From positions 33,048,001 through 33,112,000 of the forward strand of contig NC_065539.1 in the NCBI RefSeq assembly GCF_932294415.1: a stretch of DNA of 64,000 nt. The letters run 5' to 3'. Source of the DNA: Quercus robur. Lineage: Eukaryota > Streptophyta > Magnoliopsida > Fagales > Fagaceae. Shown piece after piece: positions 1 to 16,529 of this stretch. Below the pieces are notes generated by a model. The model did no database searches and was not told the DNA's origin. It worked only from the letters and a program-made list of their open reading frames with translations. Both the position numbers and the translations under genes were made by a program. Within the stretch, counting starts at the first letter, position 1. Each line of letters opens with the position of its first letter.

Positions 1-477
1 GACATGAAAATTGGTATGCATGTTAAGAATATATAGAACATATAATTCAACTGTGACAGTTTCAAAATATGAATTCTATAAAAAGGAATTGGGTGGTATA
101 ACGTTGCTTAAAATTAGTGTAACTTAAACTTAACCTTTGTATATATTCATGGCTTCAAGTCGGGTTAACGTTCCGGATTCAATTTTGTGAGGTCTAGCTG
201 AATCGAACCTATACGACCCGGCTCAGTGTCTTTGTAAATTGTAATTGTGCGTAACAAGTTCGGCGGCAATCGTGTGTCGTGATTGGGAATAATGTGGAAA
301 CCAAAAGGCTAAATTTGTCATTTCCAATCGATCTCAATCTGATCTTTTTAGGGGGGTCGAAGGTCGTTTCGTTTGTTTGTTTGTTTGTTTGTATGAATGG
401 CGGGAAGAATTCTCCGACAAATTCCTACCTGAAATCAACAACCTAAATCACCCCCAAACAAATCCTTTATCCCCAAA
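1..477 (+). other. Upstream region and 5' UTR of the ING1-like gene
   Basis: There is no coding signal here. A short (TTTG)n run lies at about 368-390, about 90 bp before the start codon, and the stretch just before the ATG is rich in A and C, as is common in plant leaders. The promoter presumably lies here, but I see no convincing TATA box at a fixed distance, so no element is called. Confidence 0.4.
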
Positions 478-3400
478 ATGTCCTTCCTCGATGAATTGCA
501 AATCAGTAAGCTCTCTCTCTCTCTCTCTCTCTCTGTGCTTCGATTGTACTATAAACCCTAACCCTATTCCTCTTTTAGTATTTCTTTTTCCTTCTTTAAA
601 TATCTTTCACTTCCTACGAAATTTCTTCAATTTTTGGCAATCAATCCTAGTATACTCTGTTATAAAATTTGTTGAAACATATGTATTTCTGTTTTGATTG
701 CACAATTAAGGTTAATTTCTTATTAATAATACTTTTCCAGTTTGTACTTGTGTATGTGTTTTTATTACATTTTTTTTTTCTTTTCTTTTTCGGTTTCTCT
801 GTTGAATGAATGATAATATGTAACATCATGTTCATGTGCTATGTAACATTACACAGATTTGGAGTCATTGCCTGGTATTCTGCAAAAGAAGTATGCGTTG
901 TTGCGTGATCTAGATAGAAGCTTACAAGGTATGACTCAGCATCAGTAACAACGTCATTGTTTTCATTCTCACCATTATCATCCTTATAAATTTTACTATG
1001 GCTATTTTTATAATTTATAATATGCCTGACTTAACTGCTATATAAATGTGAGGAAGACCAAAAAATTCAGTCACCACTGGTTTTGTGCAATATGGCTAAG
1101 AGCCTTGTAACTTAGTGGCATTGACTGGTTTCCTTTACGAGAGGAGAACTAGGGTTTAGAGCTCCCGTTCCTCCATAAATTGTAACAATCGAATTATTAA
1201 AATAAGAAATTAAAAATAAAAATCGTTTTGGTGTCATAATATATATATATATATATGTATGTATTAAAGTAATGTACTTTATTGCATAAGAACTAACTTA
1301 TGTGTGTAAAAAACACAAGGTAGTGTAAAAAATATATCAAAGATTATTTGCACTAGGTTAGCAATAATTATATATATGTCCTGTACCCACAATAATTTTA
1401 ATCCCAAACCTCCATGTTTGCAAGGAGAATTACTACTACTCTACAAGGCCATTGGTGGGATAATTATGTTCATGAATGTGTACTTAATTCTTAGAATTTG
1501 TTAAGAAGACGTGAGTCAAATCTTTGTTTTGACCAAACTACTAATTAAAGATCATACCTAGTGCATAAAGCTCCCACTTCTCTGGGGTCCAGGAGAGGTC
1601 ATTGGCAGCCTTTCCCCAAATTTCTTTAGGGAAGTTGATTCTTGGACTTGAACCCACGAAAATGTCACTTTAGGACTTATTATCACATTAAAGCCTGACC
1701 TAAACCAGACTCAAATGAGGTTGTTAACTTGAGTTAGTTTTGGAAGAGTAATTTAGCAAGCAATGATATTACAGAATATTACTACAAGAGTTTTATTATA
1801 ATTTACACAAACTCTGTTTCTACTTTGGTTTTCTCTTTATTTTATTTTTGGCTTTTGACTTGCATGAGAGAGCCTGGACACCTCCTCCCTATAAGTTCTA
1901 GGTGCAGGGTGAGGTTGTGGGTTCAAGACCCATTGGGTGCATGTGTAACTTATCAATTAAAAAAAAAAAAAAAAAAAAGAGAAAAAAGAAAAAGGAAAAG
2001 AAAAAGAAAAAGAAGACTTAAGTTTTATTTGCATATGTATAGCTTTTGTTGTACTGGACTTCTTATGCATATGAACAGAAATTCAAAGACAGAATGAACA
2101 GCGTTGTGAACAAGAAATTGAGGAGATGAGGAGAGGAGTTAGGTCTGGAAATATTACACCTAATTCATCACTTACCAAAATTTCGGATGAAGCACTTGAT
2201 GAGCAAAAGCATAGTATCAGGATTGCAGACGAAAAGGTTGCCTTGGCTGTTCAGGCATATGATTTGGTATGTGAAATCTCCATCTTTCCTTGTACTTTTC
2301 ACTGCATATTGCTTGTTTTGTATTTTATCTTCATTAACCAAGATTGGCAATGGTGATTGTTATGCCATTCTGGCAATTGTTTTTGTCAATTCTGTTGCTG
2401 CCAAATTTTCTGTTCATGTATTTGTGATTTTTCTTTCCTAGGTATTATTTTATTAGGCTAAATCATAAGTATGAAGATGCTGCTAGTTTGTTTTTATACA
2501 AGTTATCCAGAATGGACTGTTCTCAAAGAATTTTTTTATACAACATTATATTATGTGTGTTTGCATGCGCGCTTCAAAGATGAAGCTATGCATGCTTTAA
2601 TGCATATTTTCCTTAAAATGGGTCATGCATTTGATGTTAATTCTATACTTGGTTTAATTTTCCATGTCATTTGTATAATTTTAGATCTATGTTTCTTATG
2701 AGAGCTCATATTTGATCTCATAAATCTTGGATGAAAATGTTTGCTTTTCTTGCTTTAGATGACACACTTTCCATGCCCTTGTTATGAGTGAAATCATATA
2801 TTTTGATTGTATTCTGTTCCAATAGACTTGTTTAAAAAATTTCTGTTCCAAGTCATGGATTAGACCTATTGGAACTGATTGTAGCTTGTAAGAATTTATT
2901 GGACATATGTTTCTATCAATAGTTAAAATAGCAGTAACTACCAATTATAAGCTATATCTTGTGAAGGTTTTTTGTTTCTCTTTGCTGCACAATCCCATAA
3001 ATGCAGCATGAGATTTAAGTGACATCAGCAGTAAATGATGTAATTTTTTCTTTAGAAAATTGATATCATAGACTATCTAATAAAAGTTCAGTCCTGGAAC
3101 TGTGGTTGCTCTAAATAGTTATCTTTTATTGAAGGTTTGAATAAATTATATAATTCCTGCATAGTGTGGGTTGGTTTCAAATAAAACCTTAAATTTTAAT
3201 AAAGTTTTTAATTAAATCCCTGAAATTGTTTCAATTCACATCCTCAATGAGTCTCAATTTCTGATAATTTATTAGTTGGAGGTGTGGCATTTGAACCCTA
3301 GATGTCTCCGTTGAATTTATCAGGAAGTGTCAACTAGTTGAGTTACAAGGTTAGCTAAAAGTACTAGAAATTCACAGATTTTATGACTAAAACTTATCTA

Positions 3401-5905
3401 AAAACAAAAAATCCTTTCACAACATGAGAATTTCAAAATTATATAATAATCAATCCTTTATGATGTATTGCCACAAAAATATGTTCAATGAAATTACATA
3501 TTGTATAGGTTCATGTCCAAATCATTTCATAACAAGTATCGTATTTGGGTCCTATAAGTTGTGGTTGGGCTAAGTTGTTAAATTCTCTCTATAACAGGTT
3601 GTGACACTCTTCTTTGTCCCAAATGGCTATCTAAATTACGTGATTCCCCTAAATTTTGGGGTAGTTTCAAATGAAACCCTAAATTTTAAAAATTGCAATT
3701 AATTCCATGAACTTTTAAAAACTTTTCAATTCAGTTATTGTCACCAAACATTCATAATAAAATTACATAACATATAAGGTTATGTCCTAATGATATCATA
3801 TTCCAATAAAAAAATAAAAATAAAAATAAAATAATGATATCATATCACAGACCACATAATAAAAGTTATGTCCTACACCTAATGGTTTTGCCAAAGGATG
3901 CCCTTTCTTTTTTAACATTTTCTTACCCATATTTTATGTCTTGCACTATAAACATGTTAAAATTTTAACGTAGTTTACTTTAAGTGAAACTCTATTACAA
4001 ATTTTTTTTTTTATAAAAAAAATTAAAATTAAAATACCACTGATTAAAAATACCCAAAAATTGAAGAATTTTACAAAAAAGGTTTGAAAAAAATTTAAAA
4101 GGAGTTCCATTATTTAATTTAAATTATTTTATAATCTATCATAATTATTTGATCTTACACAAAAATACTTTTCACAGTGTAACTTGAAGTAACTTTTTAA
4201 ATTATATATTTATTGTTCAATTTCAATTGTGCGTGTGTATATATATATGTATGTATGTATGTATGTATTTGAATTCACATACGTTTTTTTTATTAATATG
4301 TACATCACATGGTCATAGTACTTGTTCACATAATAGATCAATTTATTTTTGTGAAATTGAGATATGACATTCATTTTTTGAGAAAAAGGTTACAGTATTT
4401 GGTACTATCAGAACAATGCACTCAAAGGCTTAAAGTTTGGATTTTCCTATTTGATTTCTTAGCCACTTGAACCACATACAGGAAATGATACCCTCCGCCA
4501 AAATCAGTAATTTTCCTGAATTATCTGTTAATTGCTAATCAGGTAGTGACAGGAGTTTCTTTTATATTCTGATTTTATGGCCTCATTGATGAGGTTAAAT
4601 TGCATGTCTTAATTCTAGGTAATCCTTATTATTGCACCTAGTATGGGGTTAAAATCTCTCTCTATTTTGAAGGAATTAGCTTGGAATTTTTGTTGTATAC
4701 GTTCTCTGCTAATTGTGTCTATTCATAATTCTGCTTCAGGTAGATACACACATACAGCAACTTGATCAATATTTGAAAAAATTTGATGAAGAGCTTCGAC
4801 GTGGTACTCTACTTATTGTCCATATTTCCAGAGTCAATAATATGTATCGACTTCCTTGCACTTTCATAGGTTTAATGGTGTGTGAATACTAAAGTATTTC
4901 CAACTTTATTTGGAAATTCTTTATTTTTATATAATAATAATATTTGTGACAGAGAAAGAGAATGCTGCTGCAAGTGGGGTGCCCTCTCCAAGTCTCGATG
5001 GTGGTGGGAAAGCTGGAAGGATGAGTGAAAGTGGCAGAGGAGGGCGTAAGAAGTATTTATCTGGCCTATATATGCTCATTTGTAGATAGTTTCATGGCAG
5101 ATTACTTCACATCTTATTTAGCTTAGGCTTTTGATCCTGAATTTTTTTTTCCCTGGAAGCTCTTAAGTTGAATTTTTATTTAAGTACTTCTGTTTTTATG
5201 GCTTTCTGCTAGAGTACTTATTTATATGACATTAACGGGATGCTCCCAAAGTTAAGTAAAACATTGGCTGTGTTAAAATATAATTGGATATTGAAAAATA
5301 TTTTAAAAACGACAAGAAGGGGGAATAGTGCAAGGACCTCACAACATAACATGAAAAAGAACTGAAGGGGTGGACTAATCCCTTTTATGAGAAAAATTCA
5401 TTAATTTTCAAACTATAGTAGTAGCTTCACCACATCCAATTTAAGAATGTGAAGTGTGATTGCATGTATATTCAACACACTTGGTAGAAGACATGGTGTA
5501 ACATCGATTAAAATAACATTTTTGTCAGAACACGCCAGGCAACAGCGGCAGCTGCAGCAGCAACAGAAGCAGCTACTACTGGTGCAAATGCTACAGGTAT
5601 GGATTTAGAGCTGCCAGTGGATCCAAATGAACCCACATACTGTTTTTGTAACCAAGTTAGCTATGGGGAGATGGTTGCTTGCGATAACAATGATGTATGT
5701 AATCCCTTTCTATCTTTTTCATTTTTTCTTCTAAATTTCTCTTCTACATTCTTAATTTATGATCTGATGAAAGCCCCTGTTATCCTTTCAACAGTGCAAA
5801 ATAGAATGGTTCCACTTTGGTTGTGTTGGTCTGAAGGAGCAGCCAAAAGGAAAATGGTACTGTTCAGATTGTGCTGTGCTGAAAAATCGTCGGAAAGGCA
5901 GATGA
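478..5905 (+). CDS. ING1: ING1-like PHD finger protein (histone H3K4me3 reader)
   Basis: Seven exons: 478-505, 857-928, 2079-2266, 4740-4800, 4953-5052, 5529-5694 and 5795-5905. Together they give 726 nt (241 aa) with GT-AG introns and matching phases throughout. The N-terminus (MSFLDELQ, then [16 protein letters not shown]) is the ING family helical dimerisation and complex-binding region. The middle is basic and alanine-rich ([16 protein letters not shown]). The C-terminus is a PHD finger at about residues 187-232 in Cys4-His-Cys3 order ([23 protein letters not shown]), ending KNRRKGR. The aromatic and acidic residues typical of H3K4me3 readers (Y before the first Cys, W in IEWFHFGC) are present. 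From family knowledge, ING proteins bring histone acetyltransferase or deacetylase complexes to H3K4me3 chromatin in the nucleus. The length matches Arabidopsis ING1 (about 234 aa) better than ING2. Introns 2 and 3 are long and hold transposon debris. Confidence 0.95.
512..536. repeat. (CT)n microsatellite
   Basis: About 12 CT units directly follow the donor site of ING1 exon 1, inside intron 1. CT runs in 5' introns and leaders are common in plants. It is likely polymorphic in length. Confidence 0.85.
1553..1672 (-). mobile_element. SINE-like fragment in ING1 intron 2
   Basis: Read on the minus strand, this contains a pol III B-box match (GGTTCAAGTCC). Downstream are the phrases AAAGGCTGCCAATGACC and GTGGGAGCTTTATGCAC, which resemble the 3' part of Au-type tRNA-derived plant SINEs. 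The A box side is not clear, so it is probably 5' truncated. It ends toward the low coordinates in T/A-rich sequence. Family assignment is from memory of the motif. Confidence 0.5.
1866..2012 (+). mobile_element. tRNA-derived SINE with A-tail in ING1 intron 2
   Basis: A roughly 95-bp body contains a B-box match (GTGGGTTCAAGACCC) at about 1917-1931. It ends in a pure A run followed by an A-rich GAAAAAG tract (1961-2010). The structure (short body, internal promoter box, poly-A end) fits a SINE. It lies about 70 bp before the acceptor of ING1 exon 3. No clean target-site duplication was found by eye. Confidence 0.55.
2267..4739. other. Long intron 3 of ING1, transposon-derived and AT-rich
   Basis: This 2.5-kb intron has no ORF worth calling. 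Two stretches, about 3100-3260 and 3580-3790, share a theme (TTTCAAATAAAACC / TTTCAAATGAAACC, then AATTTTAA, then TTCAATTCA), suggesting two diverged copies of an old element. A (GTAT)n microsatellite lies at about 4240-4268. Confidence 0.5.
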
Positions 5906-6265
5906 TGCTGGGAAGCTATTCTTGGGCACTCTATTATTTGCATTTGCACTGCCATATTATGAAATAGAGTTATTTTTTTCTTTTTTTCACTGGATCTGTG
6001 TATATTCAACTATATTTTCTTTATTTTATTTATCTTTGCAATAACAGCATATGCTTTTGGCCTTGTTTAGTGTGTCATTCTTCCATTATTTCGTTTAAGA
6101 GAACTTATGCGGGCTCTTCTTCTCTTTTCCTTTTTATTTTTTTATTTTTTAAGAGAGAGAGAGAGAGAGAGAGAGCTTTCAAATGGTTCAACCGCTTAGA
6201 TGTATTTTGAGGTCTTACGGAAGTATGATGACTCAGGGTATTTGAGTTAATTTTTCATCTTTTTG

Positions 6266-6402
6266 TTTTCTAGTCATCTGAATGTAACTTCGTGGTGTTA
6301 AATTGTGGGAACATCCGAGTTGTTTAAGTAAATTTTCCATTTTTCTTTTCGAGTCATCTGAATGTAACTTCATGGTGTTAAATTGCAGGAACATCCGAGT
6401 AA
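6266..6402 (+). repeat. Direct repeat downstream of ING1
   Basis: A block of about 55 bp occurs twice, at about 6268-6325 and 6345-6402. Both copies carry GTCATCTGAATGTAACTTC, a GTGGTGTTAAATTG-type segment and GAACATCCGAG. It lies in the 3' flank of ING1, so it may be transcribed in long 3' UTR isoforms. No function is evident. Confidence 0.7.
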
Positions 6403-7563
6403 CTTTCCTTCTGATGAGCTAAAGCTTCATCAACCTTTCAAGGTTTTGATAGAGTAATTTTTCACTCTTAACCAGATTTTTTTCCGCATAAGCAACTGTG
6501 GTCTGTTTAGGACCATAGGTCCGTCATATCCAACATTCATATGTCAGTTTAGAAGTCATTAACCGGTGAGGATGGGTTTCATTCATGATGATGGTACCTT
6601 GATGGGAAGGCGCATAATGCCTGTGTAAGTGTAACACCTCGGGGTTGATTGTAAAGACTCAATCTTTGCAATGAAATGGTCCATCTTCATTTAAAATACA
6701 GACGGAAAGGGTCCTAATTTGACCAGAATCCCTTTCCATTCTGGGCCTGACGATTTTCAAGAAGTTTCCTTCGTATTCTAGGCAGACAATTGAACTATTA
6801 TCCATCATAATATCCCATATTACAGTCCAATCATACTTCGCACTAGCTTCCTACTGGTATGGTGATCCCACAATTAATCTAATCAACTCCTTGTGATTAG
6901 TCGTAGTATATTGTTCTCTCTTCTTTTGGTATCCACAGCTTCTACTTAATTCAATGATTCTTGTATTGCCTCTAACTTGAGAATCGCCACATTAATAATA
7001 TCTAAGATTTCTAAGTATAACTTCTAGGGCACCACTTCATCATGGCTTATCCATCCATAATATCATGATAAATGCAAAGGAATAGAACATTTTGTAGTTT
7101 CTTTTGACCTTGTTTTAGAATGTAAGTATCGAATATATGTGTAAAGGATTTCTATGGGGGCACGACTTCGTGCAAATCCTTCCTGGGTTGTCTTAACTCT
7201 CATTTGCTTGTCTATCAAATACCATCCTAGATCTGAAACAGGACGACGTTAAACCCTTTCTATGTGTACTTGCATTCCCTAGAGGCATGGAGTTGGGCAA
7301 ATTTGGGTTGGCTCAGCTATAAGGTCAGATTTATTATATTGTGTAACCATTGCACACACCACTTCTCTCACATGAATGAAGACCTCTCAAGCTTGAGATA
7401 CACGAACTGTTATACAAGATATCACCTCGTAAAGTTAGGGACAATAGGATTAGACTTTTCATCATTCCAAATATACAATAGACACGAGATATTACTGTGA
7501 AACTTTTGATCATTCCAAAAATAGCAATTCATTCATTACTATAAGCTTTTAAGGAGCAATATT
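6403..7563. other. Gene-free interval
   Basis: I see no conserved coding, RNA or terminal-repeat structure here. ORFs are short and not plant-gene-like. Confidence 0.5.
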
Positions 7564-7917
7564 TAGGGTGTGTTTGGTTCAGCTTTTTCATGAGAGGTGT
7601 GAGTGAGGAACAGGCGTGAGAACTGAGATGAGAGGAATGAGGAACAGGCGTGAGAACTGAGGACATGAGCATGATTTATTGAAGGGTAATTTGGTAATTG
7701 TCTGAAGAGTCCAACGGATAGTTGATCAATGCGAATGGATTTTTTCTAAAATAGACCTCCAGAGCTCTTTTATGGCTTGCGCGTTCTCAGCCTTGGTCCA
7801 AAACACAACTTTTTCCAAAAAGTTGCGTTTAATACCTAACCAAATGGGTTTTGTGGTTCAGTTTTCTTCAAAATGGGCTTTTTGAGTTGAAAATGTTGAA
7901 ACAAACAGGCACTTAGA
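7564..7917. mobile_element. Small TIR-type non-autonomous transposon (MITE-like)
   Basis: The left end (GGGTGTGTTTGGTTCAGCTT) and the reverse complement of the right end (AGTGCCTGTTTGTTTCAACA) form imperfect terminal inverted repeats of the 'GTTTGGTTCA' kind common in plant hAT-like MITEs. The interior holds a short tandem duplication around 7606-7660 (GAACAGGCGTGAGAACTGAG twice). No clean target-site duplication was seen, so the superfamily is uncertain. Confidence 0.5.
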
Positions 7918-8170
7918 TTGATACAAATAAGTTAAGACCAAAGGGGACACTAATAGCTAATATTTTAATAGTATATATTGAATTACTGAACTATTATTTT
8001 AAAGTTTTGGTTAAAAACATTCATATTTGGTCCCCAACATTAAAAATTAAACCCCTCCCCCCAAAAATTGAAATATGGCTCCAAAAACCCCCAAAAAAAA
8101 AAAAAAAAATGAAGTGACCAGGATATTTGCCGAAACGACTCCTTCCAAAACAAAACAAAAATCCCTTTTA

Positions 8171-8208
<38 letters not shown>

Positions 8209-9235
8209 AACAACAATAAAACAAAACGCTTAGTATAAAAAACAATGGCTAATATATTATAACTAGTTTTTTTGTATGACAACGAGTTTGCAAGAATCAC
8301 AAATCATGAAAAAATATTGTTGAAAATGAAATTTCATCGTTATGAGCATAGTGTAGCTCAACAGAGACTTTAAAAAATTATTAAATATTTTATAATTATA
8401 TAAATGGTTAATAAGAAATGGAAAATAAATTTATTTTTAAAGTGGTTTTAAGTATTATTACTTCTATGCTTTTTTTTTTTTTTGCAATTATGGAACAAAA
8501 ATTTTCAAAAATAAATTTTATAAAAACTGTGTTTCATAAAAAAATGGAACATGATATTCTAATAGATTCTTTGATTTTATATACTAAAAGAGAAATTGAG
8601 GCAAATTTAATTTTATATATTAAAAGGGAAATTATTTTAAAATTTTGAACATAATCAATCATAAATAATTTTTTAGATTTAATAAAAGTCAATGTCCATT
8701 TTGATGTATCATACATGATTGAGTTTGAGTTGATGTATTAAAAAATCAAAAAAAAAAAAAAAATTTGTCTTACGTAAACTTTTTTTTTGTTTTTTTTTTG
8801 AGAAAAAAAAGTTTTTTAAATAGGCTTATAATATATTACATAACCATAGTCCCACTACAAAAGACCTAACCTTTGTAATAGTAACATGAAATTATAAGAA
8901 CTAAAACTCTAACACATACAACCAATGTAGAATAAATATCCCTATTGTTTAAATATAGTTCTCAAATTGTATTTAAACACTTTATTGCATTAGCGAATGA
9001 AACACCAATGCTATTTAGTTTTTGATAATTAATTTTCACTACCCTTTTATATCCTTTATTTGTTATTCTAATTATATTTTTATTATATTAACTTAGTTTT
9101 AAATTTTAATATTCTTCTCTAGAATGATCAAAATTTTTGGTTGATGTTTAATTTGGCCCCAAAAACAGAATACTAATTGCTATTTTTACCGTTCATATTA
9201 AAAGAATAACCTCCAAAAGCTTAGCCTGCAAAATT
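7918..9235. other. Gene-free AT-rich interval with homopolymer tracts
   Basis: It contains long A runs (about 8092-8110 and 8174-8207) and several T or A runs between 8470 and 8815. No gene is supported. The reading frames here are artefacts of the homopolymers. Confidence 0.6.
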
Positions 9236-9455
9236 GCCAAGTTTGTTTGACACACTATGCCAATTCCGCTAAGCTAAGCCTGGGTAGATTTGAGATATAC
9301 AAGCTTTGACTTGATGATCAAAGCTAGTTTCATGTATACCCAATTTCCAAGTTGGTTTAGCTCATGATGTCAATTCCGGTAAGTCCGAGAAGATTTGAGA
9401 TATACACACTTTCTCCTCAAAATCTGATTCATTCATGCATATACCCAACTCTTTA
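9236..9455. repeat. Diverged tandem duplication downstream of CPN60
   Basis: Two units of about 110 bp, at 9236-9345 and 9346-9455, share AAGTTTGTTTGACAC / AAGTTGGTTTAGCTC, CCAATTCCG, AGATTTGAGATATACA and a GCATATACCCAA-type end. The order is kept with many substitutions, so it is an old duplication. It lies beyond the 3' end of the minus-strand CPN60 gene. Confidence 0.6.
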
Positions 9456-9769
9456 GGATTGATAATCAATGTCCAATTCCCTCCAGCATCCAAAAATTGA
9501 TTTCTTTATCATTTGCATTTAAAAAGGAAGGAAACCGATGGTTTATTTGGAAAAAAATAAATAAAGTTCCGATACATGATGATTCCTCATTGAAGCAACA
9601 ATCACAGGTTTCATCCTAAGTTACCAAAGCTACCTACTTTGTTCTCTATGATTACATGGATGCCTTGTGACCAAACCAATTAAGACATACAAGAAAAATT
9701 CCTGATGATTGCATCAGTTATGGATCTTGGAGTGAAAATAGGGATGATTGTTCAACAAGCAAAAGAGCC

Positions 9770-14271
<4,502 letters not shown>

Positions 14272-14379
14272 GGCTGAAACAGAAAACAAAGAGAGAGAGA
14301 GTCTGAGACTGTGAGAAAGAGAGAAGAAGACGAGAACAACGATGGGGTTTTGAGAGAAAGTGGGGAAAAGAGTACGAGT

Positions 14380-14407
14380 CTTTTAAAGGGAAAAGAAGGG
14401 TCTAGAA
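14380..14407 (-). promoter_or_regulatory. Candidate heat-shock element and TATA-like box of CPN60
   Basis: On the plus strand, 14395-14407 reads GAAGGGTCTAGAA. This matches the heat-shock element GAAnnTTCnnGAA at 8 of 9 fixed positions. Just downstream in the sense of the gene, 14380-14388 reads CTTTAAAAG on either strand, a TATA-like box about 110 bp before the ATG. The arrangement (HSE directly upstream of TATA) fits a heat-inducible chaperonin promoter. It is a motif match by eye, not a mapped site. Confidence 0.45.
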
Positions 14408-15249
14408 TAAGTCACAGCACATGAGTAGGTTCTAGGGTTTAAGGGTTTTTGTGTTTTTTATTTTTATTTTTTATTTTATTATTATTATCAATTTGCTTGC
14501 TTCTCCGTTTACCAGAATAATAAATAAATAAAAATTTTGCTTCTCTTTTTTTTCTTTTACCATTAGTCCAACCCTAACTTTTAACTCGTAACTTGGTTTA
14601 AGCTGGTCTCTTTATTATTGACCTTTTAAGTTTTAACCCCCTTAATTGGACCGTACAGAGAAACTAGAAAGTCCACATTTAGTCATTTAAGCCCACGTAC
14701 AATTTTTTTTTCGGGGGCTAATTACTTTTTTTTTTTTTTTAACACTAAAGTATTGTCTCGAATACATTTAACCTTTTTATTATTATTATTATTATTATTA
14801 AAGAGTTTTGATTTATGACGTCGGCTTCTGGTGATTGTCCTCTTTATCATCAGACCAAAACATCAATCAATTTTTAGTATATGCGAGAATTGAACCCCAA
14901 ATCTCTTATTCAACCATCACAATTACACTTAACCTATTGAATTATCAAAATGCACAATCAATCCCCGTAATTTTAAAAATATGTTATACTTAACCCTTAC
15001 TAGTTTGTTTACTATTAAATTTGATGTAATTTAGCATTGAAATACTAATTTATATCCATTTGTCATATGATTTAGAGGGAGGGATAAACTGGATTTTAAA
15101 AAAAAAATACATTTTTTCATACCTAACACTAAAATAGACAACAAGGAAACATTGAAACAAAATTATAATTTTAGAAGATCAATCATGCACTTTGATAGTT
15201 CCAGAGTTAGTGTAATCTGGGTAAATGATTAGAAAAAGTATATTTTTCC
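14408..15249. other. Gene-free interval upstream of CPN60
   Basis: AT-rich sequence with an (ATT)n microsatellite at about 14780-14801. A stretch at about 14870-14945 with GAATTGAACCCCAAATCTC is a phrase common in old plant transposon debris. No gene is supported. Confidence 0.5.
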
Positions 15250-15690
15250 CTTATTTTTATAAGACTATCTCATGAAGCACTCCTCTCTTTCTCTTAGTAT
15301 GTAGATCTCATAAAGGACACGGATTTCCTCCAAACCTGTTTGGAGGAAATCCTGCAAATAGGGGCAGCTGTCACTAATAGAAGGAGACACGACAGTTGGG
15401 GTCATGTGCGTGCTGTCACTAACAGAAGGAGACACGACAGTTGGGGTCATGTGCAACGCACATGACCCATTTAGCACATGACCCATTTAGGCGTGGAGAT
15501 CTTAGGGTTAACAGTGTTAGCCACACTTTCTTCTCTTCTCAAACACACACAGCCCAGCCTTATGCCTCTCTCTCATCTCCTCCACCTTTGTTTTCTGAGC
15601 AAACTCAGACCGGCGAGATCTTGTGAGGCGAAATCGACGGCGGCCGCGTGCAACAGCTGCCGATCTCACCGGACAACTGACAGCCCCTCT
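15250..15690 (+). repeat. Left terminal inverted repeat of the Pack-MULE
   Basis: It is the inverted partner of 17620-18050. It holds a local direct duplication of about 55 bp (GTCACTAATAGAAGGAGACA and GTCACTAACAGAAGGAGACA, at about 15372 and 15415). It also contains a GC-rich block near 15600-15680 with GACGGCGGCCGCGTGCAAC. Confidence 0.8.
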
Positions 15691-15802
15691 CTCTTATTTT
15701 TTAAATTAGAAAGAAACCCTGGTTTATAATAAGAGACAGACTAGTCTAAATCTAAATCTAATACACAGACACAGCCGCAAAGCAAAGCAAAGCAACGCTA
15801 CT

Positions 15803-16529
15803 ATGGAGATTTGGACATTGTCTTTCCCTGCCGATAGTCCGCCGCCTCTACCGGTGATTGTGGCTGCCAAGCTTGCCGGCCTTGCTCTTCCAATCGATAC
15901 TTCCCTACCTCCTAACTCTACTCCCACGCTTCTCTTCTCTAATGGGTATTCATTCTTCTTCTTTTTCAATAAAGATTTGTTTTTTCTTCCTAAAGCTTAG
16001 ATTTTGTGTATCTGTTTTTATTTTTACTTATATGGGTCTTTTTAGTTGAATTGATGTATTGGGTTTTGTTTCTCTCTTTTGTCTTTGATGTAATTATATA
16101 TTTCTGCTGCTTCCACTACTTATAGGGATTCCGCTTCCATCTATTGATGTTCTTTATTCAATCAGTGTACCCCTTTTATGGGTTCTTAAGTTAAAACCCA
16201 AAGATGCTGTCTTTTATCGATATGTAATGTAATCACTGTGAGAGATTTTAGAGATTCTACAGTACTCAAACTCAACCTCTGCATTGTAGGCATAAATTAC
16301 ATGGAACATATGTGCTTCTTCACTATATTGCTCGTGTTGCTAGCCTTCCCAATTTCTATGGACAGAATGCATATGAATCTAGCCAGGTTATTTTCTTTGG
16401 AATCTTTTTTTAAGTTGTTTTCTGTTAATGTTTTACTTCATTCTAATCCTGTCGTTGCTTCTTCTCAGATTGATGAGTGGCTGGAATATGCCCCCGTCTT
16501 TTCATTGGGTCCTGCATTTGACAAAATTT
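15803..16529 (+). pseudogene. Captured 5' fragment of cytosolic glutamyl-tRNA synthetase
   Basis: Three spliceable exons remain: 15803-15945, 16290-16386 and 16469 to about 16525. Translated across the splice sites they give MEIWTLSFPADSPPPLPVIV..., LLFSNGHKLHGTYVLL..., LPNFYGQNAYESSQ and IDEWLEYAPVFSLG. This is the N-terminal GST-like domain of plant cytosolic GluRS (compare Arabidopsis At5g26710, with SSQIDEWVDYASVFSSG). Homology stops after about PAFDK. The Rossmann catalytic domain (HIGH/KMSKS motifs) is absent. The intact parental gene must lie elsewhere. Exon borders keep GT-AG, so the fragment could be transcribed, but it cannot make an active synthetase. Confidence 0.85.

Noticed and set aside
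1866-1960. Possible tRNA gene from the GGTTCAAGACCC box
   Set aside because: There is no cloverleaf or A box at the right spacing, and a poly-A tail follows, so a SINE fits better.
8040-8300. 86-aa minus-strand open frame
   Set aside because: It is created by long A/T homopolymers and gives a poly-phenylalanine protein.
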